A stretch of DNA of 64,000 bases. Source: a virus. How positions within the stretch are numbered: position 1 is the first letter of the stretch; every line of letters begins with the position of its first letter. Below, piece after piece: positions 17,122 through 27,120 of this stretch. The position numbers and the translations under genes are program-made. A model generated the notes under the pieces. The model saw nothing but the letters and a program-made list of their open reading frames with translations. It made no database searches and was not told the DNA's origin. The DNA is taken from positions 25,345-89,344 of the IMG/VR virus record IMGVR_UViG_3300008107_000157. One strand, given 5' to 3'.

Positions 17122-20100
17122 ATACTTCCACTTATTTTTGCTTCCAATTCATCTATTTTGGCAGATAATTGCTGAATTGATTTAATCATAGGTGATATTA
17201 ATTCATTATATGCAATACCAAGCTCTTGTCTATCAGATGCAGCCATTTCACGCTCATACACTTCCCAATCTCTTCTATCTTTAAATTTTTCAATTTCTTC
17301 CGCAGTATAATTTACAGAAGAACTTACTAAAAATCCAGCATCAGAAGTTGTTAATCCATAATCTACTAAAGATGCTGTAACTTCTTGTGCAATCAATCCA
17401 TAATGAAATCTTGGACTAGATGCTCCTATTCTTTTATATTTTACAGGATTTAATTTGTTTATAAAATCTAAACCCAAATCAGTTGGTTGTATATCCTCTT
17501 TTAATCTTCTATCTGAAACTTGTAATAGATTATTTGAATATATGTATCTCCACCTATTACCACTTGTACCTAAATCGTTTGTATTTCCTGTAAATGGATG
17601 AACAACTCCATCGAAGTATGAAAAAGTACTAGTATTCGGAGATTTTACATAAATAGCACCTAAAGATTCGAATGCATATGAACTATTTCTAGCTATTTTT
17701 GCAAATTGATTTGCAGATGATGCAACTTGTAAACCAAACTCTGTTAATTCACCAAAATCTACTTCAGGGGTAAAATTACTACTTCCCCCCGTATAACCAC
17801 CACCAGCGAGTTGTACATATCCACTTGTAAAATTACCTTGCACTGTCCTTACAGGAAACAAATAATAAGTACCCGCAGTAGGAAATGATAACGTTGTGAG
17901 GGATGAGTATATGCCCATAACTCCCGTTTCATTCGGCATACCATATGTTGTATCACCACCAACACTTATATATCCAACACTATTTGCAGTTGCGTATGTA
18001 GGTCCATCTTTAATCTCAATCCAAAAATTAACAGAAAAATATCCATTAAAAGTTGGGCTCGTATAATATAAGTTAGAGCCATTTCCAGAAAATGATGGAG
18101 TACCAACGTAGCTACCCGCATCCGGTATATATATAGTTTGAACAACACCAACTGTTTGATTATACACATTTGAATAATAAGTACCAGCACCGGTTGTTTG
18201 GGATGGCATTGAAAGATTTACACTATTTCCTCCTAAATATGTTAGCTGACCTGTTCTTATTGTTAATTTTGTTGCACCGTTGGCGTTATTGAATCTCATA
18301 GATGGTATAGATGGGTCTAATATGATTTTACCAGCAGAACCACTACCTTCCAAAGCAGTACCACTAATAGTCCATCCACCAATTCTACCGGTATTTGCGG
18401 TTACCGTACCCGTCATAGATGCGTTATTGGCAACCATATTTCCAGAAGTATCTACTGAAAAGTTAGAGCCAATTGTAATAGCACCACCACTAATAGTAAC
18501 ATTTGTTGCAGTTAGTGCACCTGCAGGTGTTACTCTAAATGGCGCAGAAGCAAATGTTGTATTACCCAAATATATACCATTTGAGTCCGCTTTAAAAATG
18601 TTATTTCCTGTACCAATTGAAATAGTTCCACCACTAAATGTTGATGCATTCATAGTTCCAGTAAGCGATAAAGCACTTCCATTAAAAGATAATTTATCGC
18701 CTAATGAAAATATATCAGTAGAACCTGATTTGAAATAAAATGGAGTGTTTGCATTGTTGTAAGTTCCCGCTCCAACGTATATACTTTTATTTGTACCATC
18801 CAATGTAATACCATTTGGCCCTACTCTAAATATTTCATCAAAATAGCCAGCATTACCAGCAATAGCCGGTGAATATATAAAACTATCATTAATAAAAGTA
18901 CCCGTTAAAGTAGAGTTACCATTAACAACTGCTTGTAAGTTATTAGCAACTGTTGTTGCTGCTGATTGCGCATTTGATGCCGCAGTTGATGCATTAGAAG
19001 CAGCGGTTGCGGCATTGTTTGCGGTTGTTTGTGCAGTTGCCGCCGATGCAGTTGCTGCGTTTGCGGTTGTTTGTGCCGTAGCTGCATTACTAACGCCTGT
19101 ATTTGCCGTTAATTGTGCGGTATTAACACTTCCTGATAGTGTTGTAAATCCACCAAATCCACCCAAGTCTACCGATGATTGATTTGTAAAGTTTAATGAA
19201 CCTTTTATTTCCAAAGAAGTTCCTGTCCACTTTAAGAATGATGTAGTTCCGTTTACAATACTAAATTTAGCAACGTTACTATCTCTACCCAAAAATATTC
19301 CATCATTTGCATATCCTTGCGTTGATTGTCCAATTGATAAATACGGATTTGTACTACCGCCGGCTAATGTAATATTAGCAGATGATACTCCACCATTATT
19401 ATTTGTACCAATGTTTAATGTACTTTGAACATATGAATCTTCAAATAAACCTATCTTTGCAGCCACAAAGAAATCTTGTGTTCCTAATGAAATCCACGGC
19501 CCACCTAAATCTGGTCTACCTGTTAAAGAATTTGAGTTATTTGTTGATGTGTGTTGTCTAGTTGCTGCATAATATGTATCATATGGAGCGTTTCCGTTTG
19601 AACTCCACAATACAGTATCTCTTCGTCCATCACCAGAAGTTAACCCATCCGAATATTGATAAGCTCTTCCTGCTTCCCAAATTCCAGTATGAACCACACC
19701 AGGTCCAGTTTGTCCATCTAATGTTACTGATACTTTATGTGATTGTGAAACAGAAGCCGGAGTACCAGCCGCGTTTTTATATTCAACCGTAAACGTTACA
19801 TTTGTTCCTGCGGTTGTTGTTGGAGTTGTTGGTGTTATAGATGCGTTTGTGTGTGCTTGATGCCCAGATAAACTTACAATTCTAAATGTAGAAGCTGAAG
19901 CTAATGTTGCACTATATGTATAAGTTGTGGCTCCCTCAACAACACTAACCACAAATGCGGTTGGTGTTCCATATGTTCCCGTATTACTTCGTGTAACAAT
20001 TTGTGATGCTGGATTTAAGTTTACTACAACTCCACTTTCTCCTTGTTTTATTTTGGAAGCTCTTATTGTTATGTTTTGCGTTTGACCCGTTGTACCTTCA

Positions 20101-21020
20101 CTATTAGTATGAACTACTGTCAATGTTACCGATGCTTCATCTGCGTTCATAACAGCCGATGTCATTGTAAGAGTGGCACCACTAACAGTTGGCAGAGTTG
20201 AAAATCCAACTGCATTGGCTGGCGTAAATGACATAGATGTGAACATAGAATTTGTTCCTTCTAATGCACTTATTGTAACATTTTGTAATGTTCCTGTTTG
20301 TGTACCAGCTGCGTTTGCTGCAACAGTTTGTGCTTGCGGAGTTGCTGAAATAGTAACGCTTGGTACTGCTTTTCTTGCTTTAGATATTGTAGCTACTACA
20401 TTTTTTGTTCCCGTTGTTCCTTCACTATCGGTATAATTTACAGGAATAGTTACTTGTCCCGTATCAGCAGACATTGATGATGCGTTTGAAGTAAATGTTA
20501 AGGTGTTTGTAGACGTAGTTCCACTTAATCCATTTGTATATGTCGGTGTTCCTAAAGATGAAAACCTAGTAGTATTACCTTCTAATGCGGTTATTGTAAG
20601 AGAATTAGGGGTAGCAGAACCACTACCTTTTGAATTAGCTTCTATCGTTTGAGCCGGTGGTGTAACTGCCACTACAACATTAGGAACTCCATCTTTTGCT
20701 TTTGAATAAGTTACAACTTTTGTAATATCAGTTGTACTACCTCTACCGTCTTTATATCTTACCAATAAACTTAATGAACCACTATCAGCGGTTAATGATG
20801 TAATTCCATAAGTAGCATCATCTGGTGTTGTATCATTTGGAGTACAATTTATACCCGTTGCTGAAATTATATCAAATCTATTATTTGTTGCTAAATTTTC
20901 TTCTCTTGCAATATCTTCTCCACCAACTTTAACACTTACCGAACCACTTGTTGCAACAAATGAACTGTGATTCTGCGATAACCGATGATAGTGTAACCTC
21001 ATCATTATATGCGATGCCAT
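17118..21020 (-). CDS. Large tail fibre/spike with C-terminal peptidase S74 chaperone
   Basis: The 1300-residue protein begins with several beta-sandwich repeats of about 80-95 residues, each containing an ALEGNT-like motif. After residue 440 comes a receptor-binding region, and at about 640-700 an Ala/Thr-rich coiled stretch. Its C-terminus (SDRRLKEDI near residue 1168, then GLIAQEV) is the S74 intramolecular chaperone, which trimerises the fibre and cuts itself off at the Ser of SDRR. The first 30 residues overlap the upstream tail gene in another frame and do not look like a native start. Reading continues cleanly from the upstream gene after a +1 shift near 20950-20975, so it is probably the distal half of one protein of about 2200 residues. 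Confidence 0.85.
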   Translation of the reverse strand: MASHIMMRLHYHRLSQNHSSFVATSGSVSVKVGGEDIAREENLATNNRFDIISATGINCTPNDTTPDDATYGITSLTADSGSLSLLVRYKDGRGSTTDITKVVTYSKAKDGVPNVVVAVTPPAQTIEANSKGSGSATPNSLTITALEGNTTRFSSLGTPTYTNGLSGTTSTNTLTFTSNASSMSADTGQVTIPVNYTDSEGTTGTKNVVATISKARKAVPSVTISATPQAQTVAANAAGTQTGTLQNVTISALEGTNSMFTSMSFTPANAVGFSTLPTVSGATLTMTSAVMNADEASVTLTVVHTNSEGTTGQTQNITIRASKIKQGESGVVVNLNPASQIVTRSNTGTYGTPTAFVVSVVEGATTYTYSATLASASTFRIVSLSGHQAHTNASITPTTPTTTAGTNVTFTVEYKNAAGTPASVSQSHKVSVTLDGQTGPGVVHTGIWEAGRAYQYSDGLTSGDGRRDTVLWSSNGNAPYDTYYAATRQHTSTNNSNSLTGRPDLGGPWISLGTQDFFVAAKIGLFEDSYVQSTLNIGTNNNGGVSSANITLAGGSTNPYLSIGQSTQGYANDGIFLGRDSNVAKFSIVNGTTSFLKWTGTSLEIKGSLNFTNQSSVDLGGFGGFTTLSGSVNTAQLTANTGVSNAATAQTTANAATASAATAQTTANNAATAASNASTAASNAQSAATTVANNLQAVVNGNSTLTGTFINDSFIYSPAIAGNAGYFDEIFRVGPNGITLDGTNKSIYVGAGTYNNANTPFYFKSGSTDIFSLGDKLSFNGSALSLTGTMNASTFSGGTISIGTGNNIFKADSNGIYLGNTTFASAPFRVTPAGALTATNVTISGGAITIGSNFSVDTSGNMVANNASMTGTVTANTGRIGGWTISGTALEGSGSAGKIILDPSIPSMRFNNANGATKLTIRTGQLTYLGGNSVNLSMPSQTTGAGTYYSNVYNQTVGVVQTIYIPDAGSYVGTPSFSGNGSNLYYTSPTFNGYFSVNFWIEIKDGPTYATANSVGYISVGGDTTYGMPNETGVMGIYSSLTTLSFPTAGTYYLFPVRTVQGNFTSGYVQLAGGGYTGGSSNFTPEVDFGELTEFGLQVASSANQFAKIARNSSYAFESLGAIYVKSPNTSTFSYFDGVVHPFTGNTNDLGTSGNRWRYIYSNNLLQVSDRRLKEDIQPTDLGLDFINKLNPVKYKRIGASSPRFHYGLIAQEVTASLVDYGLTTSDAGFLVSSSVNYTAEEIEKFKDRRDWEVYEREMAASDRQELGIAYNELISPMIKSIQQLSAKIDELEAKISGSI

Positions 21021-23712
21021 TTAAATCATATGCCGTAAATGTGTATGTTTGTACTCCGGTACTATATTGGTAATTTGAAGATTGTCCAGCTGAAATTGTA
21101 TAAGATGTAACACCATTTCCTTCATAGTTTGGTGCTGATAAAGCAGGAACTCCACTACCGCTTGTTACAGTTATAGTGTTTGTTAAACTTCCTAAGTTTA
21201 ATCTTTTTGCTAATATTGTTATGGTTTGTGAAGATGGAATAGGTGATAAATCAGTCATCTTATAAAAAAACTGATTTGCATCTGATGTTGCTATTAACCC
21301 TTTACCTTTATCTCCTTTTAATACCGCATCAATTGTTACGGATGAGGTAAAATCTCCATCAACAGTATCGTATTTAAAATCATAATGTGATTGTCCAAAA
21401 TCATATACATAACCACTTCCAGAAATCGGTGTTGCGCTATATTGGTGAGTAGATGATGTTACAAATAATCTATAAACAGTTGCATTTCCAACACTTTCTA
21501 TTTCGTGTAATGGTGGAGGCGTTCCTACTTCCGAACCCGATGTTATATTAAACCCTTCACTTTCAAATGATGGTAGATTTTGTCTTACTAAACGAATATC
21601 AATATAATCATCGGAAATATCAGATTTATATCTATCATCCGGGTCAAATACAAAATTATTTTTATCTGCCGTAGCATAGAATAATCTTGCAGGTGCACCT
21701 TGGTCTATTCTAAAAATTGTAAAGTATCTATTAACATCTTCACAACTAGCCGTATATGTAATTGCTCCAACAGTTACTCCTAAAGCAGAAGAACCTGTGA
21801 AGTTTGGTAAAGATAATGTTCTCGTATCAACATCTACATAATCCAATGTTCCCGGCTTTGGCGTTCCGGTAATTAAATTACCATTAACATCAACCGATTG
21901 TGATTGAAATGTAACAGAACCAGTCAATCCTGTTTTTGTAAAATCAATTGTTACCAATTGTGGAAATATGGATGCCGTTGAAAAGTTAAACGAATTATTC
22001 GAAACGTTTAATTGTAAATCCCTTCTAACATCAACATCGTTACCACCCGTAAAAGTAAATTCTTCCTCCAATAAAACGGGAACATAATTATTGTTGATAT
22101 CATATAACTCAAATTTAAAATCAAATGTTTCATTATTGATTTTAACTGGCACATTTACAGTTAATGTAATTTCATTTGGTGAAAACGATGATTCTTGTGC
22201 CGCTCTTAAACTTATATCGCTAATATGCCAAACCCCTCCTTTAACAACATAAACTAAATTACCAATGCCATCGGCATCGGGCTTAAAGTTTATTTGTTGT
22301 TTATCATATTTTCTGAATTGAGTATTTGTTGTTAAATCCCCAATCTTTTTTCCGTAGTTTGTTTCTAATGATGTTGGAGTAAAGGCAGAACCACTCATAT
22401 AAACTTCAATACCACCAAATGTATCAGCTGCTGCGGATAACAATGGTGTAAAATCTAATTGATATTCTGTATTCTTTGTGAAATTTACCGATTCTTTGTT
22501 ATAGAATTTAAATAATCCAACCGATGAACTATAATCGCTTTGTGGTGTTAATAATACTGATTTTAAAAGAGTTGTATTATCAACACTAAGATTTACACCC
22601 GTTTCTATTACCGATGATGTCCAAAATGATGATAATATAGCATTGGTAAATAAACCAGTTCTAACATTTAATTGATTTGCAAAAGATGATGTTAATAATA
22701 ACTCATTACTTTCTAATTGAACATCTTCTAATAATTGAAAATCGCCTAAATCATTTTTAGAACTAGCATAAACTTTAATTCGGTTTACATCACCACTAAA
22801 TGTATCTAAATCGGTAATGTTTATGGTAGCAAATGATGAATTGATTGCTGAATCGGTTAGTGTTACATCCGCATCGTATGACATTGTGTATGATGCCGAT
22901 GTAAATGCGGTAACCGAATAATAATTTGGTAAAGATGAACCCGTTACATAATATGGTACATCTACAAATGCTTTTTTATTTGTTGTAACATCGGTTATGG
23001 TTGGCGAATATATTTTATTAAAACCAGAGCCGGTTATTTCTATAATCTCTCTTTCCATTGATTCGGAAAATTGAGATAACGCATTTAATGATAATTCGTA
23101 TCGTGAAACTCCTTTAAATGTTCTATAATCTTCGCCAGCCGATGGTACTATTGGTGTACCATTTAATGAACCAGATATTGTTAATCTACTTACATTTCTA
23201 TTATAAATCGGAAGTATTGATTCCGTTATATCAATTTTTGGTCTACGATAAAATCTTATCTTAGATGTATTTGCTAATATTGGGTTTACATTTATTTGCT
23301 TTTCCCACTTAACGTTGTATGTGTCTTTCCAATTTTCAGGAACAGGAACTCTAACTCCGTTTGAAACATACTCACTTAACTCACCCAATATTGTTACAGT
23401 ACACGGACCAAATGCAGTATCGGGGTATATATAAACGGCAACGACTTTAGAAGTTCCTTCAAAATATTCAGGAATACCTTCACCTGGTTCGTGATAAATT
23501 ATGTTACCCTGTGAATCTCTGATTTGTATTTTTACAATTGTATCGGAAACCAATTCCGGCGAACCTTGAATAAGGAATGCGTTTTTACCTCCCGTAAATG
23601 TATCGGGTAATTCTGTTATTTTAAAATATCTACTATTAGGGTCGGTATCGTTTACTAAAACATTAATTGTTTCTAAACTTTCATCGAAAAGAGTTTTCTT
23701 CAGAATTGCCAT
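20929..23712 (-). CDS. Large tail fibre/baseplate-associated structural protein (N-terminal half)
   Basis: The 927-residue protein is beta-rich with many Ser, Thr, Gly and short Ig-like strands. An N-terminal segment, about residues 1-170, starts MAILKKTLFDESLE, and the following domains carry SGS linkers. The last ten or so residues (ICCNKWFGKC) are out of character. The same DNA read in the next frame continues the repeat pattern into the S74 fibre gene, so this is likely the proximal half of a split fibre. It starts 21 bases after a copy of the ATATTTATA-like motif and lies divergently from the small plus-strand gene. Probable first gene of the 23.7-kb leftward operon. Confidence 0.75.
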   Translation of the reverse strand: MAILKKTLFDESLETINVLVNDTDPNSRYFKITELPDTFTGGKNAFLIQGSPELVSDTIVKIQIRDSQGNIIYHEPGEGIPEYFEGTSKVVAVYIYPDTAFGPCTVTILGELSEYVSNGVRVPVPENWKDTYNVKWEKQINVNPILANTSKIRFYRRPKIDITESILPIYNRNVSRLTISGSLNGTPIVPSAGEDYRTFKGVSRYELSLNALSQFSESMEREIIEITGSGFNKIYSPTITDVTTNKKAFVDVPYYVTGSSLPNYYSVTAFTSASYTMSYDADVTLTDSAINSSFATINITDLDTFSGDVNRIKVYASSKNDLGDFQLLEDVQLESNELLLTSSFANQLNVRTGLFTNAILSSFWTSSVIETGVNLSVDNTTLLKSVLLTPQSDYSSSVGLFKFYNKESVNFTKNTEYQLDFTPLLSAAADTFGGIEVYMSGSAFTPTSLETNYGKKIGDLTTNTQFRKYDKQQINFKPDADGIGNLVYVVKGGVWHISDISLRAAQESSFSPNEITLTVNVPVKINNETFDFKFELYDINNNYVPVLLEEEFTFTGGNDVDVRRDLQLNVSNNSFNFSTASIFPQLVTIDFTKTGLTGSVTFQSQSVDVNGNLITGTPKPGTLDYVDVDTRTLSLPNFTGSSALGVTVGAITYTASCEDVNRYFTIFRIDQGAPARLFYATADKNNFVFDPDDRYKSDISDDYIDIRLVRQNLPSFESEGFNITSGSEVGTPPPLHEIESVGNATVYRLFVTSSTHQYSATPISGSGYVYDFGQSHYDFKYDTVDGDFTSSVTIDAVLKGDKGKGLIATSDANQFFYKMTDLSPIPSSQTITILAKRLNLGSLTNTITVTSGSGVPALSAPNYEGNGVTSYTISAGQSSNYQYSTGVQTYTFTAYDLNGIAYNDEVTLSSVIAESQFICCNKWFGKC

Positions 23713-23733
23713 TGTATATCTTTGAGTTACAAT

Positions 23734-23744
23734 GATAAATATTT
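23734..23744 (-). promoter_or_regulatory. Candidate late promoter motif
   Basis: On the coding strand the sequence reads AAATATTTATC and ends 21 bases before the ATG of the large fibre gene. It matches the ATATTTATA motif found upstream of seven other transcription units in this window. It lies in the 96-base divergent space shared with the plus-strand small gene. Function is inferred from recurrence. Confidence 0.45.
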
Positions 23745-23808
23745 CAAAAAAATATTATCTTCATATTTATATAAAGAAAACTAATAAAAACTAAAGAAAT
23801 ATAAAGTT

Positions 23809-23988
23809 ATGAAATATTCTATGTTGCAAATAAAAAAAGAAACCCACGAACTTCTCAAAAAATATTGCGAAGAACATGGGTTTAAGATGGGGAGTTTAGT
23901 TGAAAATTTAATTAAAAAACACGTCGGTGTTACTAAACCTCAAGCGAGTGTGTTAAGAGCTGATAAGGTTAAAAATCAATCTTACTAA
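23809..23988 (+). CDS. Small ribbon-helix-helix-like protein
   Basis: This 59-residue gene is the only convincing coding sequence on the plus strand. It starts MKYSMLQIKKETHELL and continues with a second helix ending SLVENLIKKHV. A short beta strand with alternating residues, a first helix, a Gly turn and a second helix form the Arc/MetJ-type fold of phage DNA-binding regulators. After it comes a basic tail. Its 3' end overlaps the stop end of the fused SbcD-SbcC gene by 20 bases in antisense. It may repress one of the promoters around 23.7 kb; the target is not visible. Confidence 0.7.
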   Translation: MKYSMLQIKKETHELLKKYCEEHGFKMGSLVENLIKKHVGVTKPQASVLRADKVKNQSY

Positions 23989-26900
23989 ATCCATCTATCT
24001 TTTTTATCTCTATCAATCCATCTACGATATCTCTCATTTGTTCTAAGTGAGAAATCATCCAAATAAAATCAAATTGAGTTTTTAAATATTGCATCATCAT
24101 AAATAATGATGATAAGTTGTTTGCATCCAATGTACCAAATCCTTCATCAATTACTAAGAAGTTTGGACGAGGTAGGTTACATATGTTAATTAGAGCTACT
24201 CTAATAGCCAATCCACTTACGAATTTCTCCATACCACTACACATCTCTAAAGGCCATTCTTGGTCTTCATAAACAATCTTTGCGTTAATGTTTTTACCAT
24301 CGATGTCCATTACAATACTAAAATCAACAACCTGTCCTAAGATATTATTGATTTCATTTTCAATAACTGGCATTGCTTTAGAAATTAATTCGTATGGAAC
24401 TCCATCACGCTTAACTGCATCTAAATAATAGGTGTATAGGCGGTTCTTTTCTTCCAAATCCTTAACTTCATTCATCTTAGATTTAATACCTTCTATAAAC
24501 GATTCTAATGAAGAAATAGAGCCATTCAATCCAGCTATATCTTTGTTAATAGATTTGATTTCTAATTCAATCTCACCCTTAGTTCTATTTAACCCATTAA
24601 TAACGGATTCTATTTGTTTGTTACGTTTAATAGTATCTTCGTTATCGTGATACTTTTGGATATCGGTATTTACCTGCTCTAATTGAGTATCATATAATTG
24701 TTTTTGAGTTTCGAATCCGTTTAATTCAGCAATTGTTTTTTCTTTAATTACAATTGCTTTTTGATATTTGGATTTTAACTCAACTAATTCATCCCATTGT
24801 TCTTCTACATCTGCAATATAAGATGCCTGTTGAATTAATGATTGGTGCTTGTTTCCTAATTCTTCTAACTTATCTTCTTGCTCTTCTACTTTAGATTTGG
24901 TTTCTAATGCATCTTTTACAAACACATTATTCATACAAAACTTACAATTTGGGTCATATTCGTGTTGTTCCAAATGTGAAAGTTTTTCTCTATTAGATTC
25001 CAAAGATTGTTCTAATAATTGAATCTGATGTTCGGTTTCATTTATCTCACTTTTATATTCATCCCATTCTTTTTTTGCATCTTCAATTGGTTTACCATTT
25101 ATAATTTTATGTTCTTCAATTGATTGGGATATTTCTGTAATCGATTTAGTATATTCATCCAATTTACCATTCTTACTTTTTTCTTCGGAAAGAACGTGTA
25201 AAATATCAAATCCAATTTGATTCTTTTTCTTTTCTAATTTTTCTAAATCCAAATTAGCATCTACTGGCACTAACTCTTTTGTTAATCCCAATATTCTATT
25301 AGATAAATCTTCTACATCATTTGTTTTTGTTTCTAATTCTTTTTCTTTACCTCTTAGTTCTGATTTCTTAGTTTGCTTTTCTAAACCCTTTTCAGCCAAC
25401 TCTGTCGTAAAGTCGGTTTTCTTAAAATTTTTGATAAGTACCGATACTTCTTTAATATCTTCGGTTGCGGTTTCGTATAATTTATCAAACACATTTAATC
25501 CCATAAATTGTGCTAATAAATCTTTTCTTTCCGATTGTGATTTATCAATAAAGATTGAGTTATTACCTTGTAATGATAATGCGGTCAATACGAAATCTTC
25601 ATACTTACCAACGTATTGTTCAATTACGGCGTTTGTATCCCTACGTTCCGTACCATTTAAAGAAGTTGTAACTCCACCTTCTTCTTTCCAAAATTGTACA
25701 TCTACTTTAACGTTCTTACCTTTGTTAATAGTTCTAGCAGTTCTTTTGATAAAGAAATCCATTCCATTAACTTGGAAGTGTAGCTCACATTCGAAATCAG
25801 ATTTACGATTATTCATAATGTTTTGAGCTTTGAATGCTCTACTACTCTTATCGTATAAACAAAATGAAATAGCATCGAATAAAGAAGATTTACCTGCTGC
25901 GTTTGGTGCAAATAATCCCATCAATCCTCCTATCTTTTGGAAATCGATTTTATTCTTCTCACCATATGAGAACATATTACTGAATGTAAACTTAATAGGT
26001 TTCCAATGAATATTTCTATGTACTTCCTCTTGCGTTATTCTACTATTGATATCTCTATTGATTACTTCCAATCCATCTAAGTCGGTAGTAGTTGTAAACG
26101 GCATCATTCTTTGAACGTAATCTCTTATCAATGTGTTTTGATGATTGATATCAGTTACATCTTCAAAATCTAATTTACTTAATCGATTACCAGTCTTTTG
26201 CTTATTAAATGAATCGGTTCTGATGATTGTGAAATCTTCAACACCATATCTCATTTTAATTTCAGTAATTACTTTCTTTGTATCAGCCGTATCCGTATTA
26301 GATAAACGAACTCTTAAACGAGGTTTCTTTGGCATATCCATTACAATAGGAACTACTCCATTATCAACATCCAATGTATAATATCCATATTCATTTGGAA
26401 TATCGATTGCTTCGTATTTCATTGAATCCATATCCCAAGCTAAGAATCCGTGTCCATTTAAACTTTCACCAAAGTTTTGTTGTACCAATGAACCGGCATA
26501 AACTACTTTACATCCGCTTGGTGAAATCATAGTTTGTCTTTTATGGATATCACCTAATAAGGCTAAATCATATCCATCAAACATATCGGTAGTGAAATGG
26601 CGAGATGATACCACATACCCAACATCGGTTTGGGAATTATCAACAGGTCCATGAAACAATGCAATCTTCTTATTACCAAATAGGGTATTAGCTTTTGGCC
26701 AATTTGCTTTGTCATCAAAGATACTGAATACACCAAAATCAACATCACCAATAGAATATACTTGCGTATCTCTTAGGTATGTAAAATTGGGTAGATTCAA
26801 TGCATCTACGATAGGAGTAAGTACATCTAATCTATCGGAGTTATTCATATTACAATCGTGATTACCTGTAATAAGGATTGTTTCACAATGTTTAGAACAT

Positions 26901-27115
26901 TCCGTAAATAGCCAACTTATCTCTCTAACCAATTCAGGAGATAATTCCAATTTAGCATGCGCAATATCACCTGCTAAATAAATGAGTGAATTTTCCGTAC
27001 CTCTTTTACGGATTTCTTCAAACATCTTTTCAAACACTTGTCTATACTCTTTGTGTCTTTGTACGTTGCGAATGTGTACATCCGCAATATGATAGATTGT
27101 TTTTAATCTTTTCAT
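23969..27115 (-). CDS. Fused SbcD-SbcC (T4 gp47-gp46) recombination nuclease
   Basis: One polypeptide of 1048 residues joins an Mre11/SbcD phosphoesterase to a Rad50/SbcC ATPase. Metal motifs are DVHIR (12-16), GDIAH (49-53), GNHD (84-87) and GDIH near 188. From about residue 370 the ATPase half begins, with Walker A APNAAGKSS near 403, a long coiled coil interrupted by a CKFC zinc hook near 721, the CSGMEKF signature and Walker B VIDEGFGTLD near 988. In T4 these are two genes acting in recombination-dependent replication and DNA degradation. The fusion would fix 1:1 stoichiometry. It lies directly downstream of the methyltransferase gene. Confidence 0.93.
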   Translation of the reverse strand: MKRLKTIYHIADVHIRNVQRHKEYRQVFEKMFEEIRKRGTENSLIYLAGDIAHAKLELSPELVREISWLFTECSKHCETILITGNHDCNMNNSDRLDVLTPIVDALNLPNFTYLRDTQVYSIGDVDFGVFSIFDDKANWPKANTLFGNKKIALFHGPVDNSQTDVGYVVSSRHFTTDMFDGYDLALLGDIHKRQTMISPSGCKVVYAGSLVQQNFGESLNGHGFLAWDMDSMKYEAIDIPNEYGYYTLDVDNGVVPIVMDMPKKPRLRVRLSNTDTADTKKVITEIKMRYGVEDFTIIRTDSFNKQKTGNRLSKLDFEDVTDINHQNTLIRDYVQRMMPFTTTTDLDGLEVINRDINSRITQEEVHRNIHWKPIKFTFSNMFSYGEKNKIDFQKIGGLMGLFAPNAAGKSSLFDAISFCLYDKSSRAFKAQNIMNNRKSDFECELHFQVNGMDFFIKRTARTINKGKNVKVDVQFWKEEGGVTTSLNGTERRDTNAVIEQYVGKYEDFVLTALSLQGNNSIFIDKSQSERKDLLAQFMGLNVFDKLYETATEDIKEVSVLIKNFKKTDFTTELAEKGLEKQTKKSELRGKEKELETKTNDVEDLSNRILGLTKELVPVDANLDLEKLEKKKNQIGFDILHVLSEEKSKNGKLDEYTKSITEISQSIEEHKIINGKPIEDAKKEWDEYKSEINETEHQIQLLEQSLESNREKLSHLEQHEYDPNCKFCMNNVFVKDALETKSKVEEQEDKLEELGNKHQSLIQQASYIADVEEQWDELVELKSKYQKAIVIKEKTIAELNGFETQKQLYDTQLEQVNTDIQKYHDNEDTIKRNKQIESVINGLNRTKGEIELEIKSINKDIAGLNGSISSLESFIEGIKSKMNEVKDLEEKNRLYTYYLDAVKRDGVPYELISKAMPVIENEINNILGQVVDFSIVMDIDGKNINAKIVYEDQEWPLEMCSGMEKFVSGLAIRVALINICNLPRPNFLVIDEGFGTLDANNLSSLFMMMQYLKTQFDFIWMISHLEQMRDIVDGLIEIKKIDGFSKIDF

Positions 27116-27120
27116 ATTTT

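Noticed and set aside
18280-18738. Plus-strand ORF of 152 residues inside the fibre gene
   Set aside because: Antisense shadow of a repetitive Thr/Ala/Gly-rich coding region; no independent start context.
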